DNA from: Distichodus sexfasciatus
Taxonomy: Eukaryota > Chordata > Actinopteri > Characiformes > Distichodontidae
Reading direction: 5' to 3'
DNA length: 64,000 bases
Assembly: GCA_032718565.1 (NCBI GenBank)
Contig: JAVGVS010000536.1
Location: 62,001 to 126,000 of the forward strand
Part shown: in pieces, positions 1 to 13,489 of the stretch
Position numbering within the stretch: position 1 is the first letter of the stretch
How the letters are laid out: each line of letters opens with the position of its first letter
Notes under the pieces: generated by a model
Told to the model about the DNA's origin: nothing
Databases searched by the model: none
The model's input: only the letters and a program-made list of their open reading frames with translations
Position numbers and translations under genes: made by a program

Positions 1-226
1 TATGATTTTTAAAAATTTAGGATGATGATGATTCGAGTCGGAGTGTTAATGACTCAGCGTTCGCCTTATTCACCAGCTCATGACGAGTGTGTTAATCACA
101 TACACTCTGACTCACTTTCTGCCCTCTATTTCTCTATATGTGTGTGTGTGTGTGTTTATTCACATATGCGTGTGTGTGTGAGTGATTGTAATCTTTACAG
201 CTGTAAATCTGTAAGCATTTGTTTTG

Positions 227-590
227 TACGTGGGAGCGGTAGCGCTTGTGCAAGGCATGTCCGAGATGGGATTTTATACGGCCCGCGCCTTCTGTCTTAC
301 AACGTATGCCGTTATTTTGGGCACAAACTCTGAGCCTGCAGCGAAACCTTCGCGTCTTTACGCACTCGACTCTCACTGCACACATAAGATTTTTAACTAA
401 ATTGCGTGTTGCATGTTATCACACTTAATAGTATGGTAGGTGAGGTGCTCTTATCATACATAGAGTCACCCGCGCCCTATTTGACTTGTTACACTACGTA
501 GGGCGTGAAGTGACTTTTACAAAAAATGTTGTACACTACGCTGGAAATGCTCCGCCCTCGCTCCACTCTGCTTTCTCGCTCGCTTGGAAG
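227..590. repeat. Dispersed repeat, copy 1 of 3
   Basis: This block shares long runs with 36955-37250 and 45800-46680. Shared pieces include GGGATTTTATACG, TTAATAGTATGGTAGGT, CTACGTAGGG, GAAATGCTCC and CCCTCGCTCCACTCTG. No coding capacity or clear terminal repeats were seen. It is probably a degenerate transposable element. Confidence 0.6.
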
Positions 591-805
591 TGCTGATATA
601 ATGTGTTTGTTTATGATATTTACGCTTTTCTTCAGCATGTGATGGTGATGATGATTTTATTGTAATAACTGCATTCTGGGCCAGAGTCCCACCTGTGCAG
701 CGTTAGCAGAATGAAGAGATGAAAAGCAGCAGAACTCTGTGTGTGTGTGTGTGTGTGTGGGGAAGCAGGGCAGCTGAAATATAGGTCATAAACACACTTC
801 CCTTC

Positions 806-809
<4 letters not shown>

Positions 810-869
<60 letters not shown>
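810..869. repeat. (TG)n microsatellite
   Basis: About 30 uninterrupted TG units. A shorter TG tract lies at 740-757. Confidence 0.95.
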
Positions 870-871
<2 letters not shown>

Positions 872-1009
872 CTGCCGTCAGCAAACACTAATAGTGTCGT
901 AATGCAAGACGGGTTTCTAACCTCACCGTGAGGAATGTGATGAACACTTAAATAATACACACATATATCTACATGTACATACAGTATATACTAAACAACT
1001 GCTTATCCA

Positions 1010-1021
1010 TCCATCCGTCTG

Positions 1022-1082
<61 letters not shown>

Positions 1083-1151
1083 ATATGTCCTTCTATCTAT
1101 CTATCTATCTATCTATCTGTCTGTCTGTGTCTGTCTGTCTGTCTGTGTCCT

Positions 1152-1185
<34 letters not shown>

Positions 1186-1188
1186 CTA

Positions 1189-1227
<39 letters not shown>

Positions 1228-1396
1228 GTCTGTCCTTCCTATCCTATCTATCTATCACATATCCATCCTATCCATCTATCTATCTATCCATCTATCTATC
1301 TATCTATCTCTATCTATCTATCTATCTATCTGTCCGTCCGTCAAGTCGATCCGTCCACCCCTCCGCCCTACAACTGTCTTATCTTTTCTGTCGCAA

Positions 1397-1444
<48 letters not shown>

Positions 1445-1500
1445 CTATCCCATCCATCCATCTATCCATCTATCCATCTATCTACCTATCCCCTCTATCT
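1010..1500. repeat. (TATC)n / (TGTC)n tetranucleotide tract
   Basis: Long runs of TATC interspersed with TGTC and CATC units, forming a GATA-type microsatellite on the other strand. It creates spurious Tyr-Leu-Ser-Ile open frames. Confidence 0.95.
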
Positions 1501-1699
1501 ATCTCTCATTTCATTCTTTCATTACGTTCTTCTACCAGTCTTTATTTCCTTCCATCTTTCTCTCTCTCTCTCTGTAGAATGGATAAGATGATGTGTAGAG
1601 CGGTGCTGGGTGAACGAGTGTTTCTGGGTCACTCAGTGCCTCTAACATTTCCTGAGCTTTTAAAACACGCCTTTGCTGCTTTGTCACTGCATGTGGGTT

Positions 1700-1706
1700 A
1701 CACACA

Positions 1707-1759
<53 letters not shown>

Positions 1760-1796
1760 ACACACACACACACACACATACACACACACACACATG
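1700..1796. repeat. (CA)n microsatellite
   Basis: CA units with a few TA interruptions, ending near CATGTGCACG. Confidence 0.95.
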
Positions 1797-2151
1797 TGCA
1801 CGCGCATCAGGGACGTCTTGCAGAAAAAAAAATCCAGATTTTATTGATGAGCCTACGTGACTGTGTGGGACTTTCGTCTGGCTGATTTTGTGTCCTGAAA
1901 TAAAATTACCGTAAAGCTCGTCTAGTTTAATCAGATTTCCACACCACTTCGAAATGAGTCACGTTCTGCTGAATACATTTATTTCATATCAACACACACA
2001 CACTCGTGATGGAGCTGCGTTATTAATTCGTCTGAATGCTGAGGGAAAAGAAAGGGAAATCAAAGTGATGACACACACTCCTTCATTTATGTGTGTGTGT
2101 GGATGATGAAAGTTCAGGTCGTCGGTTTTAAGCCAAATTCTTGACACAGTT

Positions 2152-2600
2152 TTTTCCATATTTGCAGTGGAACGCCTGCAGAAAATATGGAAGGATTGTA
2201 TCAAAAATATGAATAAACACTCCCACAGAAGACTTAATTCAACTGCTTCTTGGCTTATGTTTTAATGCGATAACTTTCATCATGCCTGTCATTACAAAGC
2301 TACACAATTTTTTGAAACAAAATTGAACCAATATTTTTAACATTTTTGACTCAATCTTTCCATATTTACAGCAGAACTTCTGCTGAAAATATGGAAGGAT
2401 TGCGTCAAAAATATGGCTAACAAAACTCCAATGCAAAACTTAATTCCAATGCATATGTTGAATTCTGAGAACTTTATTCATGCCTTTTATTATAAAGCTA
2501 AACTAATTTTGAACTGATTTTTTTGAACCAATCTTTCCATATTTACAGTATATGTTCTGCAATAAATATGGAAGAATTGCATCAAAAATGTGGCTAACAA
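2152..2600. repeat. Three diverged repeats each containing a hairpin-capable palindrome
   Basis: Related copies lie at about 2152-2210, 2356-2417 and 2530-2592. Each has the order CCATATTT, a short palindromic core, then AAATATGGAAG and ATTG..TCAAAAAT. In the middle copy the arms CCATATTT-CAGCAGAA and TTCTGCTG-AAATATGG pair almost perfectly. No gene or known element was recognised. Confidence 0.75.
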
Positions 2601-3264
2601 ATACTCCAGTGCAAAACTTAATCTAAAACCAAGTTTGAATCATTCTTTGTTCTTAAAGCAAGTGATGTTTTATCCCAATTTCGACCGGCTTCAAAAACTA
2701 AAAAATGGATGTGTTTTTTCTTCCAGGCTTTACTGCGTCTTCATCTAACCCTCATGGTGCCCCGAAGATGACCGGCGGGCTCTTACTGGCGTCTCGGGCA
2801 GTGGGCTCTCAACTAAACTCCATTCAACGTGTTTTCTTTCCGGGTTGATCAGCTAAAAAGCGCCTCGAGGCCGAGCGTTTGGGAGAGAGAAGGTGCGAAG
2901 AAGAGAAGCCAGAGGGTGGAAAGACTAGCAAAAATCCATGAAGGCGTCCTGCTCCAGCTAGCTAGCTAGGAAACAAAGCGTGGAAATTAAGCTGGCTGTT
3001 GTGTGGTCGGCGCCTTGGCGCCAGATGGGGCGGCAGCCTGCGCAGACGGCCTGGATGGGAGAGGGACTGAGCATGGACAACCTTTCCGAGTTCGCCGGCC
3101 TCTGTCCGTCCACACAGGGGGAATGGGAGTAAGTGCTGGGGCGTAACGATACATCGTTCTGGCGATACGGTATCGAAATCGTCAAATCGTTATCCGTCGA
3201 ATCGATCATATGCTCTGAATACCAGACCTTTACTGTTTCTTACAGCAGCTGTGTGGACGACTTG

Positions 3265-6200
3265 ATGGACGCAGATGAGAAGGACAGAGCTAAAAGGTAG
3301 AGTGTGTGTGTGTGTACATATATATGTGACCCTCCTGGCCCGAAACCAGTAAACTAATATGAGTTTCGAAAAAAAATAAAGCGTTTATGTTGCGTGGGGT
3401 AAAATGTTGGATTTTTGTTTGTAGTGTTTTGAAACAGTGGAAGGTCTATACTGTGTACTGTTGTGTGAATAAATTTGGCTGAAAAACACCCTTTCCATCC
3501 TAAAAAGCGTGACTTTCTTGGGGTGAGAATTCAATTCCAGCAGAATGTTAAAAGTTTGTGTTTTGGCGCTCTACTTCAATATTTACGCTAAATCCACTGG
3601 TTGACTAAGCGTGAAGATATTTCTCCGATTATCTCCGTCTCCCGAGTTCAGTTAACCCTAGCAGGCAGGCTATCCGTGTGGCTGTGAATGCAGCCAGCGT
3701 CTGTGAGTGCTTTCGGCGATAGTCCTTGCGGCAACCGAATTTCTCCATTTCTTTCCACTTGGCGTGACAGGAGAAACCCGACTCTCTGAATGTTGATATC
3801 TCCAGTCATATGTGTCATTCATTCCCATATAAAATTATCGTTTGAAGCAGTTTATGCCCTTTCATGGCGACATGACTAAATTTTGAAAATTTGCGACAGG
3901 CGACTGGTTTTGCCGTGGAGGGTCACATATACATATGTGTGTTTGCATTAACGTTTGAGTGTGTGTTCCTAACCTGACATTAAAGATGTTACTCTCAGTG
4001 CTCTCTAAGAACTCAGACTCATGAATTAAACTTGAATTTTGTTCACACTTACACCAGCTTTTCTCACCTCGCCTTGCTCTCCATCCCTCCCTCATTCGCT
4101 CTCTTCACACTAAAGATCTTCACCAAGAAGGAGTGTGAAAAGGTCAAGCCTCATGGAGAGAATTAGAGTGTGTGTGTGTGTGTGTGTGTGTGACTGTGTC
4201 ATGATGGTGTGAAGACTGTGAAAGCACTAATTGATTCTCGATGTTTGATTTAGGATTCAAGATTCTTGAACCCTATAACTCTGCAAATTAATGTAGAATT
4301 CAGTTCGTTCAGCAGATTAAGTTGAAGAAATGAAAATATGTAGATATATAAACTGTATAAATGCATCCTACTGTAGATAGTATATGCAGTATAAACAGAG
4401 TATCAACAATATAAACAAGATTTACTGTAATAAGTGGCGTTTGTGGTGTACAGGGCGTCCCGTAACAAGTCGGAGAAGATGAGAGACCAGTTCAACGTGC
4501 TGATTAAGGAGCTGTGCACCATGCTGCAGGGTCAGGGTCATCCCCGAAAAATGGACAAGTCCACCATCCTGCAGCGGACCATCGACTTCCTGCAGAAGCA
4601 CAAAGGTGAGAGACAAGCGAGCGGCAGCCTGCTCCATTCGTGAAGGAGCTGTGGGCGCTTGACATGGGCAGTGCTTGAGGAATGATCACCTTTACTCATG
4701 AAATTACCTCAGTGGTACCTTTACTGGTCGAGATTAGAACCCGGCGACCTTCGATCGTGAGGCGGTACCCTGACCATTACACTACCAACTTGACCGCATA
4801 ATGTGGTCCTGGGCTGCGCTGAAATTGTAGTTACTTGGTTGACTTCTGCTTGATATTGTTTTATTATTTGTGTAAATTCTTTATAACACTTGAACTTTCC
4901 AAGCCTGTCTAGTTCACACTTGTTCCAGGGCTCCTGACTCCTTAAAATCTTCCCGCCCCGCATTTCCAGAATTCCGAAAATTCCGGGCTGCAACTTCTAA
5001 GAGCTTTTTTGTGGCTGTTTGATGTTTTCCAGAAGTCACGGCGCAGACCGAGTCGTGCGAAATCCGACAGGACTGAAGCCTTCTTCCTCAGCAACGAGAA
5101 TTCACCCCAGTTAATGCTGGGAGGTAATCTCGGGAATAACTGCTTTATCAGCCAAATTTCTGATTAATAAACTTCAAGTCCAAGTGGAGATTTTCGATTT
5201 CTTTTTAGTGTCAGGTCTCAAAAGAATTTGACCTGCACTTTACTGCTTCAATTCTTTTAGGAATAACACTTCTCGTTTATTGCTAGCTCTTTTGAGAATT
5301 CCGGGCTCATTAACTACTACTTTCTGTCAACTGGGAATTCTTTATAGCCAGTGGGAAAACGGTCATATTTAGTATTTCTTAATTACAATGCCAACTTTCA
5401 TGTGTTTTAGAAAAATTCTATGCCAAATCTAAATCATTTCCAAACATTAAAAAATGATATGACGTTAACATACTTCCTTCATTCACTTCAACTTATAGCG
5501 ATGCATTGGTACATGAGTTTTCGGCATGGCAAATTGGATTTTTTGGTCGGTTGACGGAAATATGATGATGCCAGGTAGATTGTTACTACAGCTGTAAAAA
5601 AAAAATTATCGCTGCCTTAAATATCAAGTTAAACAATATTGCAAATACTAATTATTACTAATTACTAGTTTTAGCTTAGCATCGCTCTCTGGAAGAAATC
5701 TCTGTTTGGTGTTTCACTTTATTTTTGAAATTGCGTAGATGTTGTTTTCATTTTAATTCTGAGCAGCGTCGTGATGAAATGATTGTTTTAAGCCGAAGTA
5801 AATGAGACTTGAGCACATCGTTTTTTAGCGTAACAAAGAACGGAAAGGTGAATGCTGTGTTGCAAAAAGAACCAAAGCGCAGGAAACACTTCATAAACGA
5901 GATTTAGCGAGAGAGCGGAAACCCTCGTTAGTCAGCACTCCACTGGGAGAAGTGGGTCGTTAAGGTGTAATTCTCACGATGCACTGCTGTTGTTTTTGAA
6001 AGAGAGTGAGATGAAAAGGAAAACATTGTGACGTTCCACGTGGGCTTTAAAGTGCATCGGAATCATCATTACTGGCGTCTCCTGATCAAGACTCTCCACG
6101 TTATTCCTCATGGACGCGTTAAGGCAGGATTTTTTAATGCTTGTTTAAATATGGATTTTTATGTTTTTCTCATGTGCAGGCGTTGGAGCGATTTCGTGCT

Positions 6201-6342
6201 TTACTCTACGGGCGGCAACATCATCTCGTTTCTGACAGCGTCTTGCGTCTCTGATTGGACACTTACTGAAGTAAGTGAAACTTATCTTCAAACTTCTATC
6301 CGTCTATCTATCCATCTGTCCGTCCGACTGTCTGTCTGTCCG

Positions 6343-6381
<39 letters not shown>

Positions 6382-6436
6382 GTCTGTCTGTCTGTCTGTC
6401 TATCTGTATATCTGTCTCTATCTATCTGTTTGTCTG

Positions 6437-6498
<62 letters not shown>

Positions 6499-6563
6499 CC
6501 TAGCCATCCATCCATCCGTCGTCCCAAGTCTATCTATCCTGATCGTCCGTCTGTCGTCCGTCC

Positions 6564-6594
<31 letters not shown>

Positions 6595-6652
6595 CCATCT
6601 ATCTATCTATCTCTCCTATATCCTATCTGTGTCTGCATCTGTCTGTCTGTCC

Positions 6653-6684
<32 letters not shown>

Positions 6685-7674
6685 CTAATTATGTAAGGTC
6701 AAGACTTACAGGCTGTTGAGTGTCATTAGTGACGTCTATAATCTGAGTTGTTCATATTCTTTCTCCTGTAAAATGAAGAGTGTTTTCTGGAAGTGATAAT
6801 CACTCTCATCATTTCTTCTTGTGTGTAATCACCTGTGTAAACGCGTAAAGTGCAGAGCTGTCACGTGTCACTCTGGAGCAAGTTGCAGTTTGTAGGAAGC
6901 GATTCATTTTTCTAAACGCTTCCGCCGTGGTGACTAAAGAGATCTCCATACCTGCTCGGGATAAATTTACCGTGGCCTTTCGTGCCATATTTTCGAAGTC
7001 GCCGGAGCTCTCGGGAGACGTGTTCCATACGCCAGGGTTTTTGATGAGAAGAAAGTGCTCGGCTTCATGTTTCTGTTTTTCGAGTTTGATAAGCTGCAGT
7101 TACACCTGTAACACACGCTTTCACGGTGTAGGGTTTTGCTGGTTTCAGTGTATTTTGGGTGTGTGTTTATGACGCTCACAGTGTCAAGTGTTTTGAAAAT
7201 GCAATATTGAGACTGTGTGTGTGTGTGTTGCAGTCCGACATGGTGGACCAGAACATTCTGAATTTCCTGCCGGAGCGAGAACATGCCGAGGTTTACAAAC
7301 TGCTCTCGACCCACCTGCTGATGAGCGACGCGATCACCTCTGACTACCTGGACACCAGTGAGTGTGTTCACACACACACACACATTATATACTTTATTTT
7401 CACCATATACGGTATACACGTGTGTGTGTGTGTATGCGTGTGCATGCATGAATGTGTGTGTGTATGTGCATGTCTGCGTGTGTGTGTGTTTGGTGTGGCG
7501 TGTGTGTGTGTGTGTGTCTGTGTGCGCGTGTGTGTGTGTGTGGTGTGTGCATGTGTGTGTGCATGTGTGTGTGCGTTTTGGTGTGTGCGTGTGTGTGTGC
7601 GCGTGTGTGTGTGCGCGTGTCCCCCCTTTATTTGTCCAGCTGTTACTGAACAACACTAAATGCAATGAGTTATT

Positions 7675-7714
<40 letters not shown>

Positions 7715-8993
7715 AGTATGTGTGTGTGTAGCGTGTGTGTGTACATGTGTGTGTGTGTGTGTTTGGTGTGGCGTGTGTGTGTGTGCGCATCGTGTGTATG
7801 TGTGTGTTTAGTGTGGCGTGTGTGTGGTGTGTGTGCGTGTGTGTGTGTGTGTGTGCTCTTATATATGGCGTGTGTGTGGCGTGTGTGCGTGTGTGTGGTT
7901 TGTGTGTGCATCACTTACCCCTCGCCATTACTCTCAATTCTCCCCTCTCCGTAAGCAACATCAGTATATCCTCTTCTGGTTTTAAACCCGTATCCGGGTC
8001 TCCGTTGCCATGGCAACGGCACTGGTATTTGACCTTTGGACTGTTGGATGTTTCTTATTTTATTCTGTTATGAATATGAACCACACACACACATGCACAC
8101 ACACGCTTTTTATGCACACACCTGCCTTTTACCCATGATCATTACCTGGTTGTTGTTAATGTATAAAGGCGTTATTAAGCGGTAATCAAGTGTGTTACAG
8201 CGGAGGGTTTATGCCGAGCTCCGATTGGTCGTTTGAGTCGCAGTTTGATTGGCTGATAAGCAACGGGCTGCGGGGCGGCGCTGCGTTACGATTGGCCGAT
8301 GAGGACGAAGTGTATGATTAGCAGGGCTACCGAGAAAGAGGCAATGTGTTCAGGAAATTACGCCGCGGTATGCAGATGGCTCTGGCGATTCTGATGCTAA
8401 TCCCTGGCCTCGGGCCTAATCCCGGGAGGGAGAAAGATGAAGAGAGAGAAATGAAAAAAGAGGAGGAGAGGAGGGAGGTAGAAGAGAGGTGAAATTTCGT
8501 TGTAATGCATACAGAATAATCCATCGAATTTTTTGGTGTGTGTTGGATTCAGCAGCCTCCTGGCTCCCCACCGTCTGAATTTTTTACTCTGTGCCAGTTT
8601 AAAAAAGCTCTCCTCCTTCCTCCATCCTCCCTCTCTCCCTCTCTCCCCTCTCTCCTCTCTCCCTCTCTCTCTCCCCTCTCTCCCCTCTCTCCTCTCTCCC
8701 TCTCTCCCTCCCTCTCTCTCTCCCTCTCTCTCTCTCTCTCCCTCTCTCCCCTCTCTCTCTCTCCCTCTCTCCCTCCTCTCTCTCTCTCCTCTCTCTCTCT
8801 CTCCCTCCCTCTCTCTCCCTCTCTCTCTCTCTCTCTCCCTCTCTCCCTCTCTCTCTCCCTCCCTCTCTCCTCTCTCTCTCTCTCTCTCCCCTCTCTCCCT
8901 CTACCCTCCCTCTCTCTCTCTCCTCTCTCTCCCTCTCTCTCTCCCTCTCCTCTCCCTCTCTCCCTCTCTCTCTCTCTCCCTCCCTCTCTCTCT

Positions 8994-9031
<38 letters not shown>

Positions 9032-10339
9032 CTCCTCTCTCCCTCTCTCTCTCTCCCCTCTCTCTCTCTCTCTCTCTCTCCCTCCTCTCTCCTCCCCTCT
9101 CTCTCTCTCTCTCCCTCTCTCTCTCCCTCCTCTCTCTCTCTCTCTCTCTCCCTCCCCTCTCTCCCTCCCTCTCTCTCTCTCTCCTCCCTCCCTCTCTCTC
9201 TCTCCCTCTCTCTCACTCCCTCAGATAGAGAGCCACATTGAGTTCTGCTGTCACCTGATGAGGGGACACCGCCAAACCAGCGCGCCGCCCACTCAAGAGT
9301 ACGTCAAGTTCATCGGAGACTTCAAGTTCCATAACACTGGTGAGGAGACGATACGTTTCCCTGCATCTTTTCGTCTGGCGGTCTGTCTTTCCAGTCTGCG
9401 ATCAGTCTGTCTATCTGCCTGTCTTTCAGTCCAGTGTGTTGACTTATTCAGACTTTCAGTCTGCTCCTTTTAGTCTGTGTCTGTCTTTCCTTCAGTCAGT
9501 CAGTCTGTTTGTCTTTCAGTCTTTTTCTTCGTTTTTTAGTCGGCCTTTCTTTCGGTCTTTCTGCCTGTCTGTTTTTTTGCCAGTGTGTATTTCTCCCTGT
9601 CTTTCTCTCAGTCTTTCTGCCTGTCTGTTTTCTTTTCAGTCTGTTTGTTTTTCAGCCAGTCTCTCTGTCTGTTCGTCAGTCTGACTGAGTTTAAGTCTGT
9701 CTGTCAGGACAGGACAGCCTGTCTTTCAGCATGTCTGCCTGTCTTTTTTTCGGTCTTTCTGCTTGTCTTTTTTTTTTTGTCAGTCTGTATTTCTCTGTCA
9801 TTCTCTTGATGCCATGCCATCGTTTTACAGTCAGTCTTTCTGTTTGACTCTATCTTTCAGTCTTTCTGCCTGTCTCTGTTTTCCTTTCAGTCTGTCTGGT
9901 TTTCAGTCAGCCTGTCTTTTTAGTCAGCCAGTTCGTCTGTCTGTCTGTCTGTTCGTCAGTCTGACTGAATTTAAGTCTGTCAGTTTTTCTGACTTTCAGG
10001 ACAGCCTGTCTTTCAGCATGTCTGCCCGTCTTTCTTTCAGTCTGTTAGTCTTTCTTTTTGTTTGTCTTTTGTTTGTCTCTTAGTCTTTCTGTCTCTTTCA
10101 GTCTATATCTGTATCTGTTTTTAACACAAGAATAGAGCATCACATTTTACCTATAAATCTGTATGTATACTTATGTGTATTGTGTGTGTGTTTTCCAGTG
10201 CCTCGTCGCCGTGTACTTGGTATGAGTTGGCGTTCATGACACTTTACAGGCTAAGCTCGAAAGATCAGGTGTGTTAGTAGCTCACGGTCAGACTAGTGAC
10301 TCCTCAGTTCTGGGTGAGAAGAACACACACACACACCAA

Positions 10340-10372
<33 letters not shown>

Positions 10373-13301
10373 TGCGCTCCGTAACCAGTAGTCTATAGAT
10401 TATTACATTCCTTTTTCATAGAAAAACCAAAAGGATCTGGTTTTTGGCCAAAATTTCATATCTGCCTTCTGGGGACCTTCCAAAGACAGACAGACACACA
10501 GACTGAACAACAGACAGACATGCTCTCACACTCACGCTGTGTATGTATATGTGTGTGTGTGTGAACAGGACTTGTGTAACGTGGAAGATCCGGGTGATGA
10601 GTTCACATCAAGACACAGTCTGGAGTGGAAGTTCCTCTTCTTGGACCACAGGTGAGTCCAAATCTGCTGGTTTTATTCTGTGAAACTCATCCTAGAACCC
10701 TTAAAGTTATTGATTTTGGTCGTTTTATATTAATTCAAAATCCTCAACAGGTTACAACATTACATACTTCAGAGTACAAATAAACATCACGATTCCCGTC
10801 TGGAGCCGAAACAGTCAGGAGGGAGTCGTAATAAAAAATTCAAACGCTAAAACTAAAACAAAAGCCACACTTAAATTTTCAAAAGTCAAATGTTAGTTAA
10901 CAAACAAACCAAGAAAATGTGATGAAGCTGATTTATTTGCAGTTATCTCATATCGACCGATAATATCGACATGACGCTATATCGGTCAGTCTCTAACAAA
11001 GGAGTCAACCGATATGGGTTTTACAAGACTGATACCGATAGTTGGAACGGATATATGACTAAAAATTTTACAAATAACACATATTCCAACTTAAAACTTT
11101 TACATAATTGGTCCTACCCATTACTGAATATAAATATAATATTTTAAATGATTTTTAAAAACTACTAGTTATTAATATTTTTATTTTAATATAACTCTAT
11201 GCCGATCCATTTCAGCTCCGATAATTGGTCGACCCCTACAAACTACACAAGCACAACGCTTATAACTCTTAACATCTTACATTTCTGTTTCCTTTCTAAT
11301 AATCATTAATCTCTTATAATAAACACTGATACTAATTTATCCGCAGTTATCTCACATCTCGTATCGACAGCGATTAATCAGCCGGCCCCTAACAAAACCG
11401 TTTTTCCGCGTTTACATCACGTTATCGTCGAGCTGCTGTGAAACCCGCTGCAAGAAACGCAGAATCCAGTTCCTGTTCAGAAACACGTCGACATCCTGTC
11501 GTTTATTGAAAACCAATTAGTTGCTCGATTAATTAATCTAAGTTTTAATTAGACGTTTCCTCCGCGACCCCTGCTGTATGGTTCCACGTTTCCGATTCCC
11601 AGTAACCTGATTCGGGTTTCCAGCTTACATCACCAGCTTAAACACACGCGCACAGTAAAACAGGCAACAAGGTCAAGCCGTGTGTGTGTCTGTGTGTCTG
11701 TGTGTGTGTCTGTGTGTGTGTGTTGAATCAAACTTCATTGACAAACTCTTCGTCTATTAGAAAGCAGCACACACTGCGAGCTCTTATTAAAGCGTGTGGG
11801 GAAATGCCTGTGAGTAGGTTACATAACGTGTGTGTGTGTGTGTGTGTTAGACCTGGTTTAGTAGGTGAAGACTGGATGTCCTGTACTGCTGCTATTAGTG
11901 GACACACACACACACAGCTGCCAAACTCTCTCTTTCTAGTGTGACATGCCTGTCTCATTTACACACACACAGTATAGAATGTATGAAAGATTAAACAAGC
12001 TCAAGTTGTTACAGCCATAATCGTGATTATTATAATCATGCCTAGAACACACACACACACACACACATACGGCCGAGCTGAGGTTTAAAGCATGATAATG
12101 AGAACTTATTAACTACCAGACGTAATAACCCATAATCTAAATAAATCAGGATCAGTAGATAGGTTAAACTAATAAGCTCATGTAAAACCAGTTCAGCGGT
12201 GCTGAACAGTGCAGTCTGAGAGTTATAAACATATAAAATATCATTTAATAAAAATGCATAAAAATATATACAATAAGAGACAAATGAATAGAAGTATTAT
12301 ATAGTATGTACTTTATGCATATATAAAATAATATAATATAATAAGACACACAATAATATATAATATAATTTATGAAATCAAATTAAGATGCATTAAAAAC
12401 AGAATAATAAATAAACTAATAAATAATTATACAAATGATACTGTAGAAATAAATAATAATAATAATAATATAACATCATTTTATATTTTTTTAATATAAT
12501 TTTGATAAGCATCTAATAGAAAATAAATATATTTTATATTTACTAAATATATCAAATATTGTTAGATGCAATAACGAAAAGATAAATATAACCAAAATAT
12601 GTTATTGTATTATATTATATATTATATATTTAATATATTATAATTTATATTATATATTTTACTATTAGATACGAATTAATTTAGAAAAAATAAAATTATA
12701 TGTATTAGTGTGTGTGTATTATTATTAGTAATGTGTGTGTGTGTGTATGTATCATTAGGGTATAGAGAGGGACTATAGAGTCTTTAGTTTGGGGTGATAG
12801 TGTTATTGTGATTGGTGTGTGTACTCACTGCTGTGTGTGTGTGTGTGTGTCAGAGCGTCTCCCATCATTGGCTACTTGCCGTTTGAGGGTGCTGGGGCCG
12901 TCAGGGTCGGATACTACCATGTAGACGACCTGGAGCTCATCGCACAGTGCCATAAACAACGTGAGACAAACCTCTCTCTCCCTCTCTCTATCACTCTCTC
13001 TCTCCATCGCTCTTTCTCTCTCTCTCCATCTCTCACTCCCTCTCTCTCCCTCTCTCCATCCCTCTCTATCACTCTCTCTATCCCTCCATCCCTCCCCCCT
13101 CACTCCCTCTCTCTCCCATCCCTCCCCTCTTCCTCTCTCATCCTTTCGCCATCTCCCTCCTGTCACTCTACTCACTCTCTGTCCTCCATCCCTCCCTCTC
13201 CTCTCTCTCCATCCTTTCCTGCGCCCATCTCCTCCTATCCTCTCTATCCTCTCCCTATCTCTCTCCCTCTCTCTCTCTCTTCGCTCCCCCTCTCTTCATC
13301 C

Positions 13302-13341
<40 letters not shown>

Positions 13342-13356
13342 ATCCCCCTCTCTTCA

Positions 13357-13396
<40 letters not shown>

Positions 13397-13457
13397 CCCC
13401 TCTCTTCCCATCCCTCTCGCTCTCTCTCTCTCTCTCTTCATCCCCCTCTCTTCATCC

Positions 13458-13489
<32 letters not shown>

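Larger units (their letters stand above)
1..3264. other. Upstream region without a recognised gene
   Basis: This stretch holds microsatellites, part of a dispersed repeat (about 227-590), and a trio of palindrome-containing repeats (2152-2600). A more GC-rich part at about 2720-3130 could hold a non-coding first exon or promoter of npas2, but no splice pair or core promoter element can be assigned. At 3140-3210 there is a short fragment (GTAACGATACATCG) resembling the end of a fish DNA transposon. Long open frames here are products of tetranucleotide and dinucleotide repeats. Confidence 0.6.

Noticed and set aside
973..1860. Long plus-strand open frame rich in Tyr-Leu-Ser-Ile
   Set aside because: It is a translation of (TATC)n and (CA)n microsatellites, with no homology or splice structure.
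6967..7914. Minus-strand 315-codon open frame rich in Thr-His
   Set aside because: Translation of a (TG)n tract overlapping a real npas2 exon on the other strand.
8538..9473. Open frames of Leu-Ser-Pro (plus) and Arg-Glu (minus)
   Set aside because: Products of the 600-bp CT repeat.
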